Shown piece after piece: positions 1-6,027 of a stretch of 8,100 bases of DNA. Origin of the DNA: Helicobacteraceae bacterium (GTDB lineage: Bacteria; Campylobacterota; Campylobacteria; Campylobacterales; Sulfurimonadaceae). A program made the translations under genes and the position numbers. Location of the stretch: positions 1 to 8,100 of the forward strand of contig JALUJE010000228.1 of NCBI GenBank assembly GCA_027057185.1, read 5' to 3'. Numbering within the stretch: position 1 is the stretch's first letter; each line of letters begins with the position of its first letter. The notes beneath the pieces were generated by a model. It saw only the letters and a list, made by a program, of their open reading frames with translations. It did not search any database and was not told where the DNA came from.

Positions 1-1587
1 GTCCATATCCGTGACATCTCCAGTTTCTACGGCATCACCCATTGTAATGGTCACGGTAATTCCTTCGGTCTTGATGATGCTCCCAGTTTGACTGAACTTG
101 ATAGTCACCGTGGTTTTAGGTAACACGTTATGTACCTTCGATAAATCCAACGTTACCGAGAAATAAGCACCAATCACTGTTGAGACGCCACTAGAGGCCT
201 TAAAATCGATGATGCGTTGTTCATTTTCAGCTATTACTGGATTTATCTTTAATTGAATTGAATCCGCATTATATGGTGGTTGCGTGAGGCCATTGTCGCC
301 AGGATAAGAGGGATAACTCGATAGATCACCAGAAGTAACAGTTGAAGCAAAGGGTACGGCAACAAGGCTCATTGGTTTGTTTGCTAAGTTAAACGTAGCA
401 GCCACGGTAGAAGAGATGCCTCCAGCAAAGTCGTAAAATCTAAAACCAGTGTAAATCACATCAGTTCTCCAATAATAGCTCATACCTTGACTCACCGTAC
501 CATCTAATGTACTGCTTTGTGTTAATGAAATGGTTCTCGTTATTGTTACCCCAGCTTCCAGTCCAGCTTGTATTTTACCGAATTCTTTCTTGAAAATCCA
601 AACTCCAGATTCCAATTTCCACTCAAACTGCGTTGATACTGATATTGTTGTTTCAGTCTTTTGCGTTATCGTATGTGATATGGTTACTGTACTACCCGGA
701 CTCCCTAGTTGGCTTGTAGGATTGTTTTCACCCGGATAGGGTGGAGGATTACGAATTTCAAAATAGGGAATTAGCACATCCGTGATGACATCATCTTGAG
801 GTTGGTCATAGAACCATGCCCCAAGTATGCGACCATCAAACGTATGCCATGATGAATCATAGAAGAGCTCGACGAGCTTCCAAGTATTCGTGAGATAACC
901 ACTAGGATTTGCTATGCGGATTTCAATGTTATAGGTGCCTGGGCCTGAAAGTACAGGAGCCAAAGAAATGTAACTACCGCCAGCAGCAAGAAATTGGGAT
1001 GAAGGAGCGGAATCTGTAACCTGACCATTGACTAGGATGGTAACCGTGGGATCTCCCGTTTCATAACTATTTTTAGCTAATCTCATCTTAGTTTCTGGAT
1101 AGTCTTTTACTTGGTAGACATCCAATACTAAAAACAAGGAATGTTTATCTGCGCGTGGAGATAACCACATATTTCGAGCCAACGTGGGTCGCACGACCAT
1201 AGAGTCATAATCCTTAAAGTTTACCAGTTGCCATGAACCACGAGACGCTTTTGCACCAATGATTTCAAATGTCACGACATAATTTCCAGGTTCGTTAATG
1301 GCATTGTAGGCCGAAAACCAACTTCCAGTACCTGTAAAACTCGATGTTGAACCATAGAATACGCTGTTGCCGTTAATGGTAATGTTGATGTTTCGATTTT
1401 GAGTGTCACTCACGCGGGCAAGAGTTAACCAAAACTCAGGGTAATCATAAAGGCTTTCGACTACAATGTTCAGGCTCAGGCGTCCATCTGCGGGGAATGG
1501 AATGTCAGATACAATAATTTCGCTACCATTTCCAGCTGCGGCCGTGGGAGCAACTGTTGCTAGCGTCGACCCCAACAATGGGATCAT
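1..1587 (-). CDS. Secreted beta-rich repeat protein of unknown family, 3' end off the window
   Basis: I translated the minus strand and found it open without a stop from 1635 to the left edge. The first in-frame ATG is at 1587 and gives 529 visible residues; the C-terminus is missing. The frame just upstream reads Asn-Gly-Arg-Ile-Arg-Ile-Val-Phe-Leu-Leu-Phe, which with MIPLLGSTLATVAPTAAA makes a typical signal peptide (basic, then hydrophobic, then an Ala-x-Ala-like cleavage site near residue 18). The true start may therefore lie upstream of the ATG. Residues 37-129 and 150-245 are two copies of one module. YPG(E/D)N linkers follow at 284-288 and 428-432. Residues about 299-366 are Ser/Thr-rich amphipathic strands. 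No cysteine occurs in the visible protein, and the composition is Ser/Thr/Gly/Tyr-rich, as in extracellular beta-sandwich proteins. It is probably exported or on the cell surface. Function is unknown. Surface-layer, adhesin and pore-forming roles are all possible. Confidence 0.8.
   Translation of the reverse strand, partial: MIPLLGSTLATVAPTAAAGNGSEIIVSDIPFPADGRLSLNIVVESLYDYPEFWLTLARVSDTQNRNINITINGNSVFYGSTSSFTGTGSWFSAYNAINEPGNYVVTFEIIGAKASRGSWQLVNFKDYDSMVVRPTLARNMWLSPRADKHSLFLVLDVYQVKDYPETKMRLAKNSYETGDPTVTILVNGQVTDSAPSSQFLAAGGSYISLAPVLSGPGTYNIEIRIANPSGYLTNTWKLVELFYDSSWHTFDGRILGAWFYDQPQDDVITDVLIPYFEIRNPPPYPGENNPTSQLGSPGSTVTISHTITQKTETTISVSTQFEWKLESGVWIFKKEFGKIQAGLEAGVTITRTISLTQSSTLDGTVSQGMSYYWRTDVIYTGFRFYDFAGGISSTVAATFNLANKPMSLVAVPFASTVTSGDLSSYPSYPGDNGLTQPPYNADSIQLKINPVIAENEQRIIDFKASSGVSTVIGAYFSVTLDLSKVHNVLPKTTVTIKFSQTGSIIKTEGITVTITMGDAVETGDVTDMD
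853..1140 (-). repeat. Tandem protein module, copy 2 (residues 150-245)
   Basis: Second copy of the module. DYPE recurs at residues 162-165, Leu-Ala at 170-171, Asn-Gly at 187-188, Pro-Gly-x-Tyr at 216-219, and Thr-Trp-Lys-Leu-Val with Tyr-Asp-Ser at 235-245. The landmarks sit at a nearly constant offset of 114-117 residues from copy 1. The piece after it (HTFDGRILGAWFYDQ) may begin a third, diverged domain. Confidence 0.7.
1201..1479 (-). repeat. Tandem protein module, copy 1 (residues 37-129)
   Basis: First copy of an internal duplication in the secreted protein. Landmarks are DYPE at residues 48-51, Leu-Ala at 56-57, Asn-Gly at 72-73, Pro-Gly-x-Tyr at 100-103, and a closing Ser-Trp-Gln-Leu-Val with Tyr-Asp-Ser at 118-129. 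The alternating strand pattern suggests an Ig-like or jelly-roll beta-sandwich. Identity to copy 2 lies in scattered landmarks, so this is an old duplication rather than a DNA-level repeat. Confidence 0.7.
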
Positions 1588-1608
1588 AAATAAGAGAAAT
1601 ACGATTCT
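1534..1608 (-). other. Probable signal peptide coding segment
   Basis: Two arginines (RIR) are followed by an uninterrupted hydrophobic run (IVFLLFMIPLLG) and then a small-residue stretch ending APTAAA before GNGSE. This is a complete n-region, h-region and c-region, but only if translation begins upstream of the ATG at 1587. Starting at that ATG leaves no positive charge before the hydrophobic core. Cleavage after the AAA is my inference. Confidence 0.6.
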
Positions 1609-1610
1609 AA

Positions 1611-2009
1611 TTCTCCCGTTTTTTAAGATTTTGTTTTATTAAAAGCATAGATTACAGCAGAAAAAATAGTTTTCAGCGCCGAGTTGTAGACAAATATTCA
1701 GATTTTTTTCATCAGGTGCAAAATCCTATGACTCTGTATGCAGCAGTGCAACAGACGGCACACCTGAAGGCATCTAAAACCATTGCCATCTATTTTAGGG
1801 CATCAATGAAACCCTTTTTTCCATCACAAAAATTTCTACAAAGTAATGATGACGGCAGTATTGACTTTTCACTCTCATTTACTCAAGCTATTGAAATTTT
1901 GCCTTTTATTAAGCAATGGCAGCCCCACATAACCATTTTAAGTCCACAGACACTAAAAGATGAACTTATTGACGACCTGCGTTGTAGTCTCCAGCATCAT
2001 TGCCGTTAA
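1611..2009 (+). pseudogene. C-terminal fragment of a WYL-domain transcriptional regulator, 5' end missing
   Basis: The frame is open from just after a TAA at 1608-1610. The first usable start is GTG at 1716, which would give 97 residues, but recognisable protein continues upstream of it (LRFCFIKSID at 1623-1652, then FQRRVVDKYSDFFHQVQNP). The downstream part has the FPSQK, DDGSIDFSLSF and EILPFIKQWQPHITILSP blocks that I associate with the C-terminal half of WYL regulators in Campylobacterota. Full-length members are about 300 residues with an N-terminal winged-helix DNA-binding domain. Here the helix-turn-helix and most of the WYL domain are absent, so the fragment is unlikely to bind DNA. 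It converges on pepA with 7 bases between the stops. The family call is from memory; the truncation follows from the in-frame stop and the length. Confidence 0.65.
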
Positions 2010-2016
2010 AGCACGT
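2010..2016. other. Convergent gene boundary of 7 bases
   Basis: The WYL fragment (plus) and pepA (minus) stop facing each other with 7 bases between. The only hairpin I see is a weak 4-base stem (TAAA/TTTA around GCACG at 2007-2019), with no strong GC stem and no T-tract. I do not call a terminator. Transcription from either side probably runs into the other gene. Confidence 0.5.
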
Positions 2017-3465
2017 TTATACTTCATCGGCTTGTGAAAGCAGCGCGAGCATCCACTCAATGGTGAAGCGCACGCCCGAACCGGTGGCTCCATAGGGGTG
2101 ACAATCCCAAGGGGTTTCGCTGTATGCCGGTCCGGCAATATCAAAATGCATCCATTTTTGCTTCATCCCTTTGTCAATAAAATTGTCCAAGAACATGCCT
2201 GCGGTAATAGCACCACCGTAAGGCTTGGAACCGACATTGCTAATATCGGCAATATCGCTTTTGAGTAACTTTTTCAGATGTGCATTGAACGGCAGTGAGG
2301 CAAGTAGTTCGCCGCTGGGAGCGGCAATTTTGGCAAATTGGTGTTTGAGTGTGTTTGAATGTCCCATCATGCCCACCGTGTAAGGACCCAGTGCCACCAT
2401 ACACGCTCCGGTCAGGGTGGCATAGTCAAAAAGATAGTCGGCCGTGACCTCCTGTTGTGCATAGGCGAGGGTGTCGGCAAGTACGAGTCGTCCCTCGGCA
2501 TCGGTATTGCGTACCTCAACCGTGGTACCATTTTTAGTTTGGAGTACATCGTCGGGTTTGTAGGCGTCGCCGTTAAGCATATTTTCCGCTGCGCCGATAA
2601 ATCCGTGTACTTCAATGGGCAGCCGAAGTTCACTTACCGCTTTGAGAATTCCTAGTACGGCACATGCTCCTGCCTTGTCCATCTTCATGCTCACCATAGA
2701 AGTGGGTGATTTTAGGCTAAGTCCGCCGCTGTCATAGGTGAGCCCTTTACCGACCAAAGAGATAACCCGCTGTGGGTTTTCAGGAGTATAGCTGACATGA
2801 ATGAGCCGTGGTTTATGTACCGATGCCCTGCCTACGGCAAGCATGGCATGCATCCCTTCGGCGTTGAGTGCTTGTTCGTCGAGTACGTGGCAATTTAGTC
2901 CATGTTCCTGGGCCAGTTTTTGAGATATGTCAGCAAGTGCCGGTGGTGTAATGTCATTGGGAATGGTGTTGACCAGATTTCGGACATAGTTGACGCCATG
3001 GCAAACAATACTGCGTTGCTCAATCTCTTCTTGAAGTGGGGCACTCTCAAGCAGAGTGCCGTCAAAATTTTCATGACTAAGGTAACAGTGCTGAAATGCC
3101 GAGGGCTCTTTTTTGGATTTGTAAGTGTCAAAACTGTAGAAACCCAATACCAGACCGTCTACAAGTGCGGGAGTATTTTTGGCAAAATACTGTGCTACTT
3201 TGGCAGAGGTGTAATTCGATGCTTTAAGACAGCGAACGGCTTGGGTGGCGGCCGAGCGAATGGCATCGCGATTGAGCTTTTCAATACCGCAGTACAGTAG
3301 TCCTTTTTCATGCAATAGCACGATCTGATCTTGGGTGGCTTTAAAGCCCGCCTTGTTCAACAGCTCATGATGGGTGCTATCTTTTAGCAGTGATTCAGTG
3401 AGAAAAATAACGGTTATGTCGGCATCAATAGATGCTAGAGGTGTATCTAAAAATTTTATATTCAT
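2017..3465 (-). CDS. pepA: Leucyl aminopeptidase (M17 family)
   Basis: A cytosolic two-metal aminopeptidase that removes N-terminal residues, especially leucine, from peptides; family members are normally hexamers. With the ATG at 3465 the protein has 482 residues, close to the usual length. The catalytic C-terminal domain is intact. VGKGLTYDSGG supplies Lys240 and Asp245, SLKS supplies Lys252, MKMDKAG supplies Asp263, and the M17 signature NTDAEGRL supplies Asp322, Glu324 and Arg326. The spacing between these residues matches E. coli PepA exactly. The N-terminal domain (about 1-155) is the variable part of the family. I chose this ATG because GGAG lies 6 bases upstream; a TTG at 3477 would lie upstream of that site and has none of its own. 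It is the last gene of the operon, 29 bases after trpB. The C-terminal Gly-Ala-Thr-Gly-Ser-Gly-Val-Arg is typical of the family. Confidence 0.95.
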   Translation of the reverse strand: MNIKFLDTPLASIDADITVIFLTESLLKDSTHHELLNKAGFKATQDQIVLLHEKGLLYCGIEKLNRDAIRSAATQAVRCLKASNYTSAKVAQYFAKNTPALVDGLVLGFYSFDTYKSKKEPSAFQHCYLSHENFDGTLLESAPLQEEIEQRSIVCHGVNYVRNLVNTIPNDITPPALADISQKLAQEHGLNCHVLDEQALNAEGMHAMLAVGRASVHKPRLIHVSYTPENPQRVISLVGKGLTYDSGGLSLKSPTSMVSMKMDKAGACAVLGILKAVSELRLPIEVHGFIGAAENMLNGDAYKPDDVLQTKNGTTVEVRNTDAEGRLVLADTLAYAQQEVTADYLFDYATLTGACMVALGPYTVGMMGHSNTLKHQFAKIAAPSGELLASLPFNAHLKKLLKSDIADISNVGSKPYGGAITAGMFLDNFIDKGMKQKWMHFDIAGPAYSETPWDCHPYGATGSGVRFTIEWMLALLSQADEV

Positions 3466-3471
3466 GGTATG

Positions 3472-3475
3472 CTCC
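3472..3475 (-). promoter_or_regulatory. Ribosome binding site of pepA
   Basis: GGAG lies 6 bases before the ATG at 3465. It decides between that start and the in-frame TTG at 3477, which overlaps the site. Confidence 0.75.
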
Positions 3476-3478
3476 AAA

Positions 3479-3490
3479 TTTACATGTAAA
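3479..3490. promoter_or_regulatory. Perfect 12-base palindrome in the trpB-pepA gap
   Basis: TTTACATGTAAA is its own reverse complement. It fills the middle of the only sizeable gap in the operon, 3-4 bases upstream of the pepA ribosome binding site. It could be an operator or a weak structure affecting pepA translation. Roughly two such palindromes are expected by chance in 8 kb, so the location is the only reason to list it. Confidence 0.25.
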
Positions 3491-3494
3491 GTAT

Positions 3495-4694
3495 TTAATC
3501 GAAATGCAGCAGCTCTTTTGCCTGCATCATATCTTTGTCACCGCGCCCGGAGAGATTGACAATGACGAGTTGCCCGGCAATATCGGGCAACTTTTTAAGA
3601 TAGGCAACGGCATGAGCACTTTCAAATGCCGGAATGATCCCCTCTTTTTGAGAGAGCCAGACAAAGGCATCGAGGGCTTCGTCATCGGTAATGTTGTCGT
3701 AGTGCACCGAGCGATTCTCTTTGTGAAACGCATGCTCAGGCCCAATGCCGGGGTAGTCCAGACCCGCAGAGATGGAGTGTGCTTCTAAAATTTGTCCGTC
3801 ATCATTTTGCAGCAGGTAACTCATTTGACCGTGCAGTACACCGGGGCGACCTTTGAGCAAAGAAGCACCGTGTTGGGTGCTCTCAACCCCCAGTCCGCCC
3901 GCCTCAATGCCAATGCAGGTGACAGATTCGTCCTCCAAAAAGTGCTGAAACATGCCAATGGCGTTGGAACCACCGCCAATACAGGCAATAACACTGTCTG
4001 GCAGGCGGTTCTCTTTTTCCAAAATCTGTCGGCGCGCTTCCCAGCCAATAATGGCCTGAAAATCACGTACCATCATAGGGTAGGGGTGTGGGCCGGCAAC
4101 CGTACCGATAATGTAAAAAGTATCACGCGCATGGGTGACCCAATGACGAATCGCATCGTTCATGGCGTCTTTAAGTGTACGTGAGCCGCTCTGTACGGCC
4201 TTGGGTTTAGCACAGAGTAGTTTCCTGCGAAGGAGGTTGAGCTGTTGAGGTGCTAGATCTTTTGCGCACATGGGGATTTCACATTCTAGCCCCAGAAGTG
4301 CGCAGATGGTAGCGGTTGCAACACCGTGCTGTCCTGCACCCGTTTCGGCAATAATTTTCTTTTTTCCCAGACGTTTTGCCATGAGTCCTTGTGCAATGAC
4401 ATTGTTGACTTTATGGGCTCCGGTATGGTTGAGATCTTCTCGTTTTAGATAGATGCGTGCACCAAGCTCCCGAGAGATATTGTGTGCAAAATAGAGTGGA
4501 GAGGGACGACCGACATAATCTTTAAGATAGTAATCTACCTCGGTCCAGAAATTTTTCTCGAAACGGATTTTCTCATATTCACTATGGAGTTCCAGCAGGG
4601 CAGGCATAAGGGTTTCGGGAACGTAACGCCCTCCGAACATGCCAAAATGTCCGCGGTGATCAGGATCAAATGATGAAGGAGTAGGGATATACAT
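3495..4694 (-). CDS. trpB: Tryptophan synthase beta chain
   Basis: PLP enzyme that condenses indole with L-serine to give tryptophan, normally in an alpha2beta2 complex with TrpA. The 399-residue length is normal. NHTGAHKVNN carries the PLP lysine Lys95 (Lys87 in the enteric enzyme), AETGAGQHG the catalytic Glu117 (Glu109), GGGSNAIG at 240-247 binds the PLP phosphate, SAGLD gives Asp313 (Asp305), and LSGRGDKD gives Ser382 (Ser377 in the enteric enzyme, by motif). Lys175, equivalent to Lys167 that contacts TrpA, is kept. The COMM domain is odd: Arg141, which salt-bridges Asp305 in the closed enzyme, aligns with Pro149, and Cys143, Arg157 and Cys161 replace residues that are Gly, Met and Gly in the enteric enzyme. 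AGGAG lies 7 bases before the start, which overlaps the apt stop by one base (TAATG). No trpA is present here. The fold and active site are clear; activity is uncertain. Confidence 0.95.
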   Translation of the reverse strand: MYIPTPSSFDPDHRGHFGMFGGRYVPETLMPALLELHSEYEKIRFEKNFWTEVDYYLKDYVGRPSPLYFAHNISRELGARIYLKREDLNHTGAHKVNNVIAQGLMAKRLGKKKIIAETGAGQHGVATATICALLGLECEIPMCAKDLAPQQLNLLRRKLLCAKPKAVQSGSRTLKDAMNDAIRHWVTHARDTFYIIGTVAGPHPYPMMVRDFQAIIGWEARRQILEKENRLPDSVIACIGGGSNAIGMFQHFLEDESVTCIGIEAGGLGVESTQHGASLLKGRPGVLHGQMSYLLQNDDGQILEAHSISAGLDYPGIGPEHAFHKENRSVHYDNITDDEALDAFVWLSQKEGIIPAFESAHAVAYLKKLPDIAGQLVIVNLSGRGDKDMMQAKELLHFD

Positions 4695-5239
4695 TAATCA
4701 ACTCCTATGAGAGTATAAACGTTGGTAAGCGGCTGAATCTTTTTCTCTCCATCAAGAAAATTAAGTCCTAAAATAAAACAGGCTTCGACACATTCACCAT
4801 GAGATTTATTGATGAGTTTTACGGCGGCTTCAGCCGTGCCGCCGGTGGCAATAAGGTCATCAATCAAGAGTACTTTGGCATCGTGTTTGCCGCGAAAGGC
4901 ATCGACATGTATTTCGACCTCATCGCTTCCGTACTCCAGATCGTACGATTCTGAGACGGTATGATGGGGCAGTTTGCCTTTTTTTCGGATGGGAACAAAT
5001 CCAAGATGCAGCATCTGTGCAAGTGCCGACCCAAAAATAAAGCCGCGAGCGTCAATGCCGGCAATAAAGTCAAGAGGATAGTCACGATAACGCTCATGAA
5101 GATGTGTCATAAGCGTGGCATAGGCATCGGCATGGTTGAGCAAGGTGGTAATGTCTTTAAACACAATACCAGGCTCGGGAAAGTCTTTAATATCTCGAAT
5201 GGCATTGGTAATAATTTGTCTGTCTTCACTATTTAGCAT
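4694..5239 (-). CDS. apt: Adenine phosphoribosyltransferase
   Basis: Cytosolic purine-salvage enzyme that makes AMP and pyrophosphate from adenine and PRPP. Its 181 residues match the usual length of about 180. The N-terminal FPEPGIVFKDIT block (20-31) is typical of Apt, GIDARGFIFG (61-70) and RKKGKLP (85-91) line the active site, and VLLIDDLIATGGTA (123-136) is the PRPP-binding loop with its two acidic residues and Thr-Gly-Gly-Thr turn. The ATG at 5239 lies 3 bases after the preceding stop and has no clear ribosome binding site, so translation is probably coupled to the upstream coiled-coil gene. The stop overlaps the trpB start by one base. It shares ribose-5-phosphate and PRPP chemistry with rpiB two genes upstream, which may explain their proximity. 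Confidence 0.95.
   Translation of the reverse strand: MLNSEDRQIITNAIRDIKDFPEPGIVFKDITTLLNHADAYATLMTHLHERYRDYPLDFIAGIDARGFIFGSALAQMLHLGFVPIRKKGKLPHHTVSESYDLEYGSDEVEIHVDAFRGKHDAKVLLIDDLIATGGTAEAAVKLINKSHGECVEACFILGLNFLDGEKKIQPLTNVYTLIGVD
4702..4706 (-). promoter_or_regulatory. Ribosome binding site of trpB
   Basis: AGGAG lies 7 bases before the trpB ATG, inside the last codons of apt. This allows coupled or independent initiation at the TAATG overlap. Confidence 0.75.
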
Positions 5240-5242
5240 GGT

Positions 5243-5575
5243 TTAAATAAGGGCATCTATGCGACCCTCAAGCTCCTTGATTTTTGTTTTTAACCGGTCA
5301 TTGGAGAGGCGGTGTTGTGAGTTGCGCTGTTTGAGTGTTTTGATCTCAGTACGCAGTCGGCTCACCTCTTCGCTTAAAATATCGACATTGCCTAGAGCAC
5401 GTTGCAGTTGAATCTGGTATTTTCGAATGAGTACCTCTGCCTCTTTGAGCGTGAGTTTCATCATGTCATTGCTTTTTTGTTCTTTGATGGTGATGCTCTT
5501 AAAATAAAACATCTGAACAAACATGTAAATAGCAGCAACAGAGACTACGGTTAACAACGACCATTCCCAAAACAT
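5243..5575 (-). CDS. Small membrane-anchored coiled-coil protein, function unknown
   Basis: A 110-residue protein I do not recognise. Residues about 6-24 form one hydrophobic transmembrane segment (WSLLTVVSVAAIYMFVQMF). Then come a basic-polar stretch and, from about 43 to 108, an almost continuous heptad-like coiled coil rich in Glu, Lys, Arg, Leu and Ile without Pro. With no positive residue before the segment and lysines after it (Lys26, Lys31, Lys34), the positive-inside rule suggests an anchor with the helix in the cytoplasm. It starts 3 bases after the rpiB stop, with GAAGGG 6 bases before the ATG, and ends 3 bases before apt, so it is a genuine operon member. The architecture resembles FtsL/FtsB-like or scaffold proteins, but I see no motif that supports those names. 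Confidence 0.85.
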   Translation of the reverse strand: MFWEWSLLTVVSVAAIYMFVQMFYFKSITIKEQKSNDMMKLTLKEAEVLIRKYQIQLQRALGNVDILSEEVSRLRTEIKTLKQRNSQHRLSNDRLKTKIKELEGRIDALI

Positions 5576-5578
5576 TAA

Positions 5579-6016
5579 TTACCCTTCTATGGCTTCAATT
5601 TTAGCAATACGTCCGCTATGGCGACCACCTTCAAAATTGGCGGCAATCCATGCATCAATAATGGATTCGGTAACACCCTGACCGACAACACGCTCTCCAA
5701 AACATAAAATATTGGCATCGTTGTGTTGCCGTGCCATCTGTGCGGTGTAGGCATCGTGACATAAGGCGGCGCGAATACCTTTAAAACGGTTAGCCGCCAT
5801 ACTCATGCCAATGCCAGAACCGCAAATAAGGATGCCCTGACTTCCGGTGTGTTCACGAACGTTTTGTGAGACGGCCACCGCATAGTCGGGATAATCCACA
5901 CGCTCTTTGTTAAAGGGTCCCATGTCGACAACATCATGCCCTTTCTCCTGAAGCAGTGTAACAACATAATTTTTTAAATCCAGACCGGCATGATCGGTAC
6001 CCACATAAAACTTCAT
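5579..6016 (-). CDS. rpiB: Ribose-5-phosphate isomerase B
   Basis: Interconverts ribulose-5-phosphate and ribose-5-phosphate in the non-oxidative pentose phosphate pathway and supplies ribose for PRPP; cytosolic, usually a dimer. The 145-residue length is normal for the RpiB/LacAB family. TDHAG at 7-11 gives the conserved Asp8-His9 pair, DYPDYA (41-46) is typical, ICGSGIGMS (64-72) holds the catalytic Cys65 and the anion hole, and RQHNDAN (96-102) holds His98. The HSGR near the C-terminus gives a phosphate-binding arginine. AAGG lies 7 bases before the ATG. The upstream protease gene ends 9 bases before this start. The residues favour RpiB over the LacA/LacB sugar isomerases, since both the Cys and the His are present. 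Confidence 0.95.
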   Translation of the reverse strand: MKFYVGTDHAGLDLKNYVVTLLQEKGHDVVDMGPFNKERVDYPDYAVAVSQNVREHTGSQGILICGSGIGMSMAANRFKGIRAALCHDAYTAQMARQHNDANILCFGERVVGQGVTESIIDAWIAANFEGGRHSGRIAKIEAIEG

Positions 6017-6023
6017 ACTACAT

Positions 6024-6027
6024 CCTT
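6024..6027 (-). promoter_or_regulatory. Ribosome binding site of rpiB
   Basis: AAGG lies 7 bases before the rpiB ATG. It overlaps the stop codon region of the M50 protease gene, a compact arrangement that favours translational coupling. Confidence 0.65.

Noticed and set aside
530..739. Plus-strand open frame of 69 codons
   Set aside because: It lies antisense to the long secreted-protein frame, has no ribosome binding site or recognisable domain, and is a shadow frame.
1590..1720. Insertion sequence end, phage att site or tRNA at the junction
   Set aside because: I found no inverted repeat, direct repeat, transposase or integrase fragment or cloverleaf there; the break alone does not identify a mobile element.
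2003..2022. Possible bidirectional terminator between the convergent genes
   Set aside because: The stem is only about 4 AT pairs and no T-tract follows it on either strand.
3466..3477. TTG at 3477 as pepA start
   Set aside because: It would translate through the GGAG that serves the ATG at 3465 and has no ribosome binding site of its own.
2359..4184. Several plus-strand open frames of 98-132 codons opposite pepA and trpB
   Set aside because: All are antisense to genes with intact catalytic motifs and encode low-complexity or Cys/Arg-rich nonsense.
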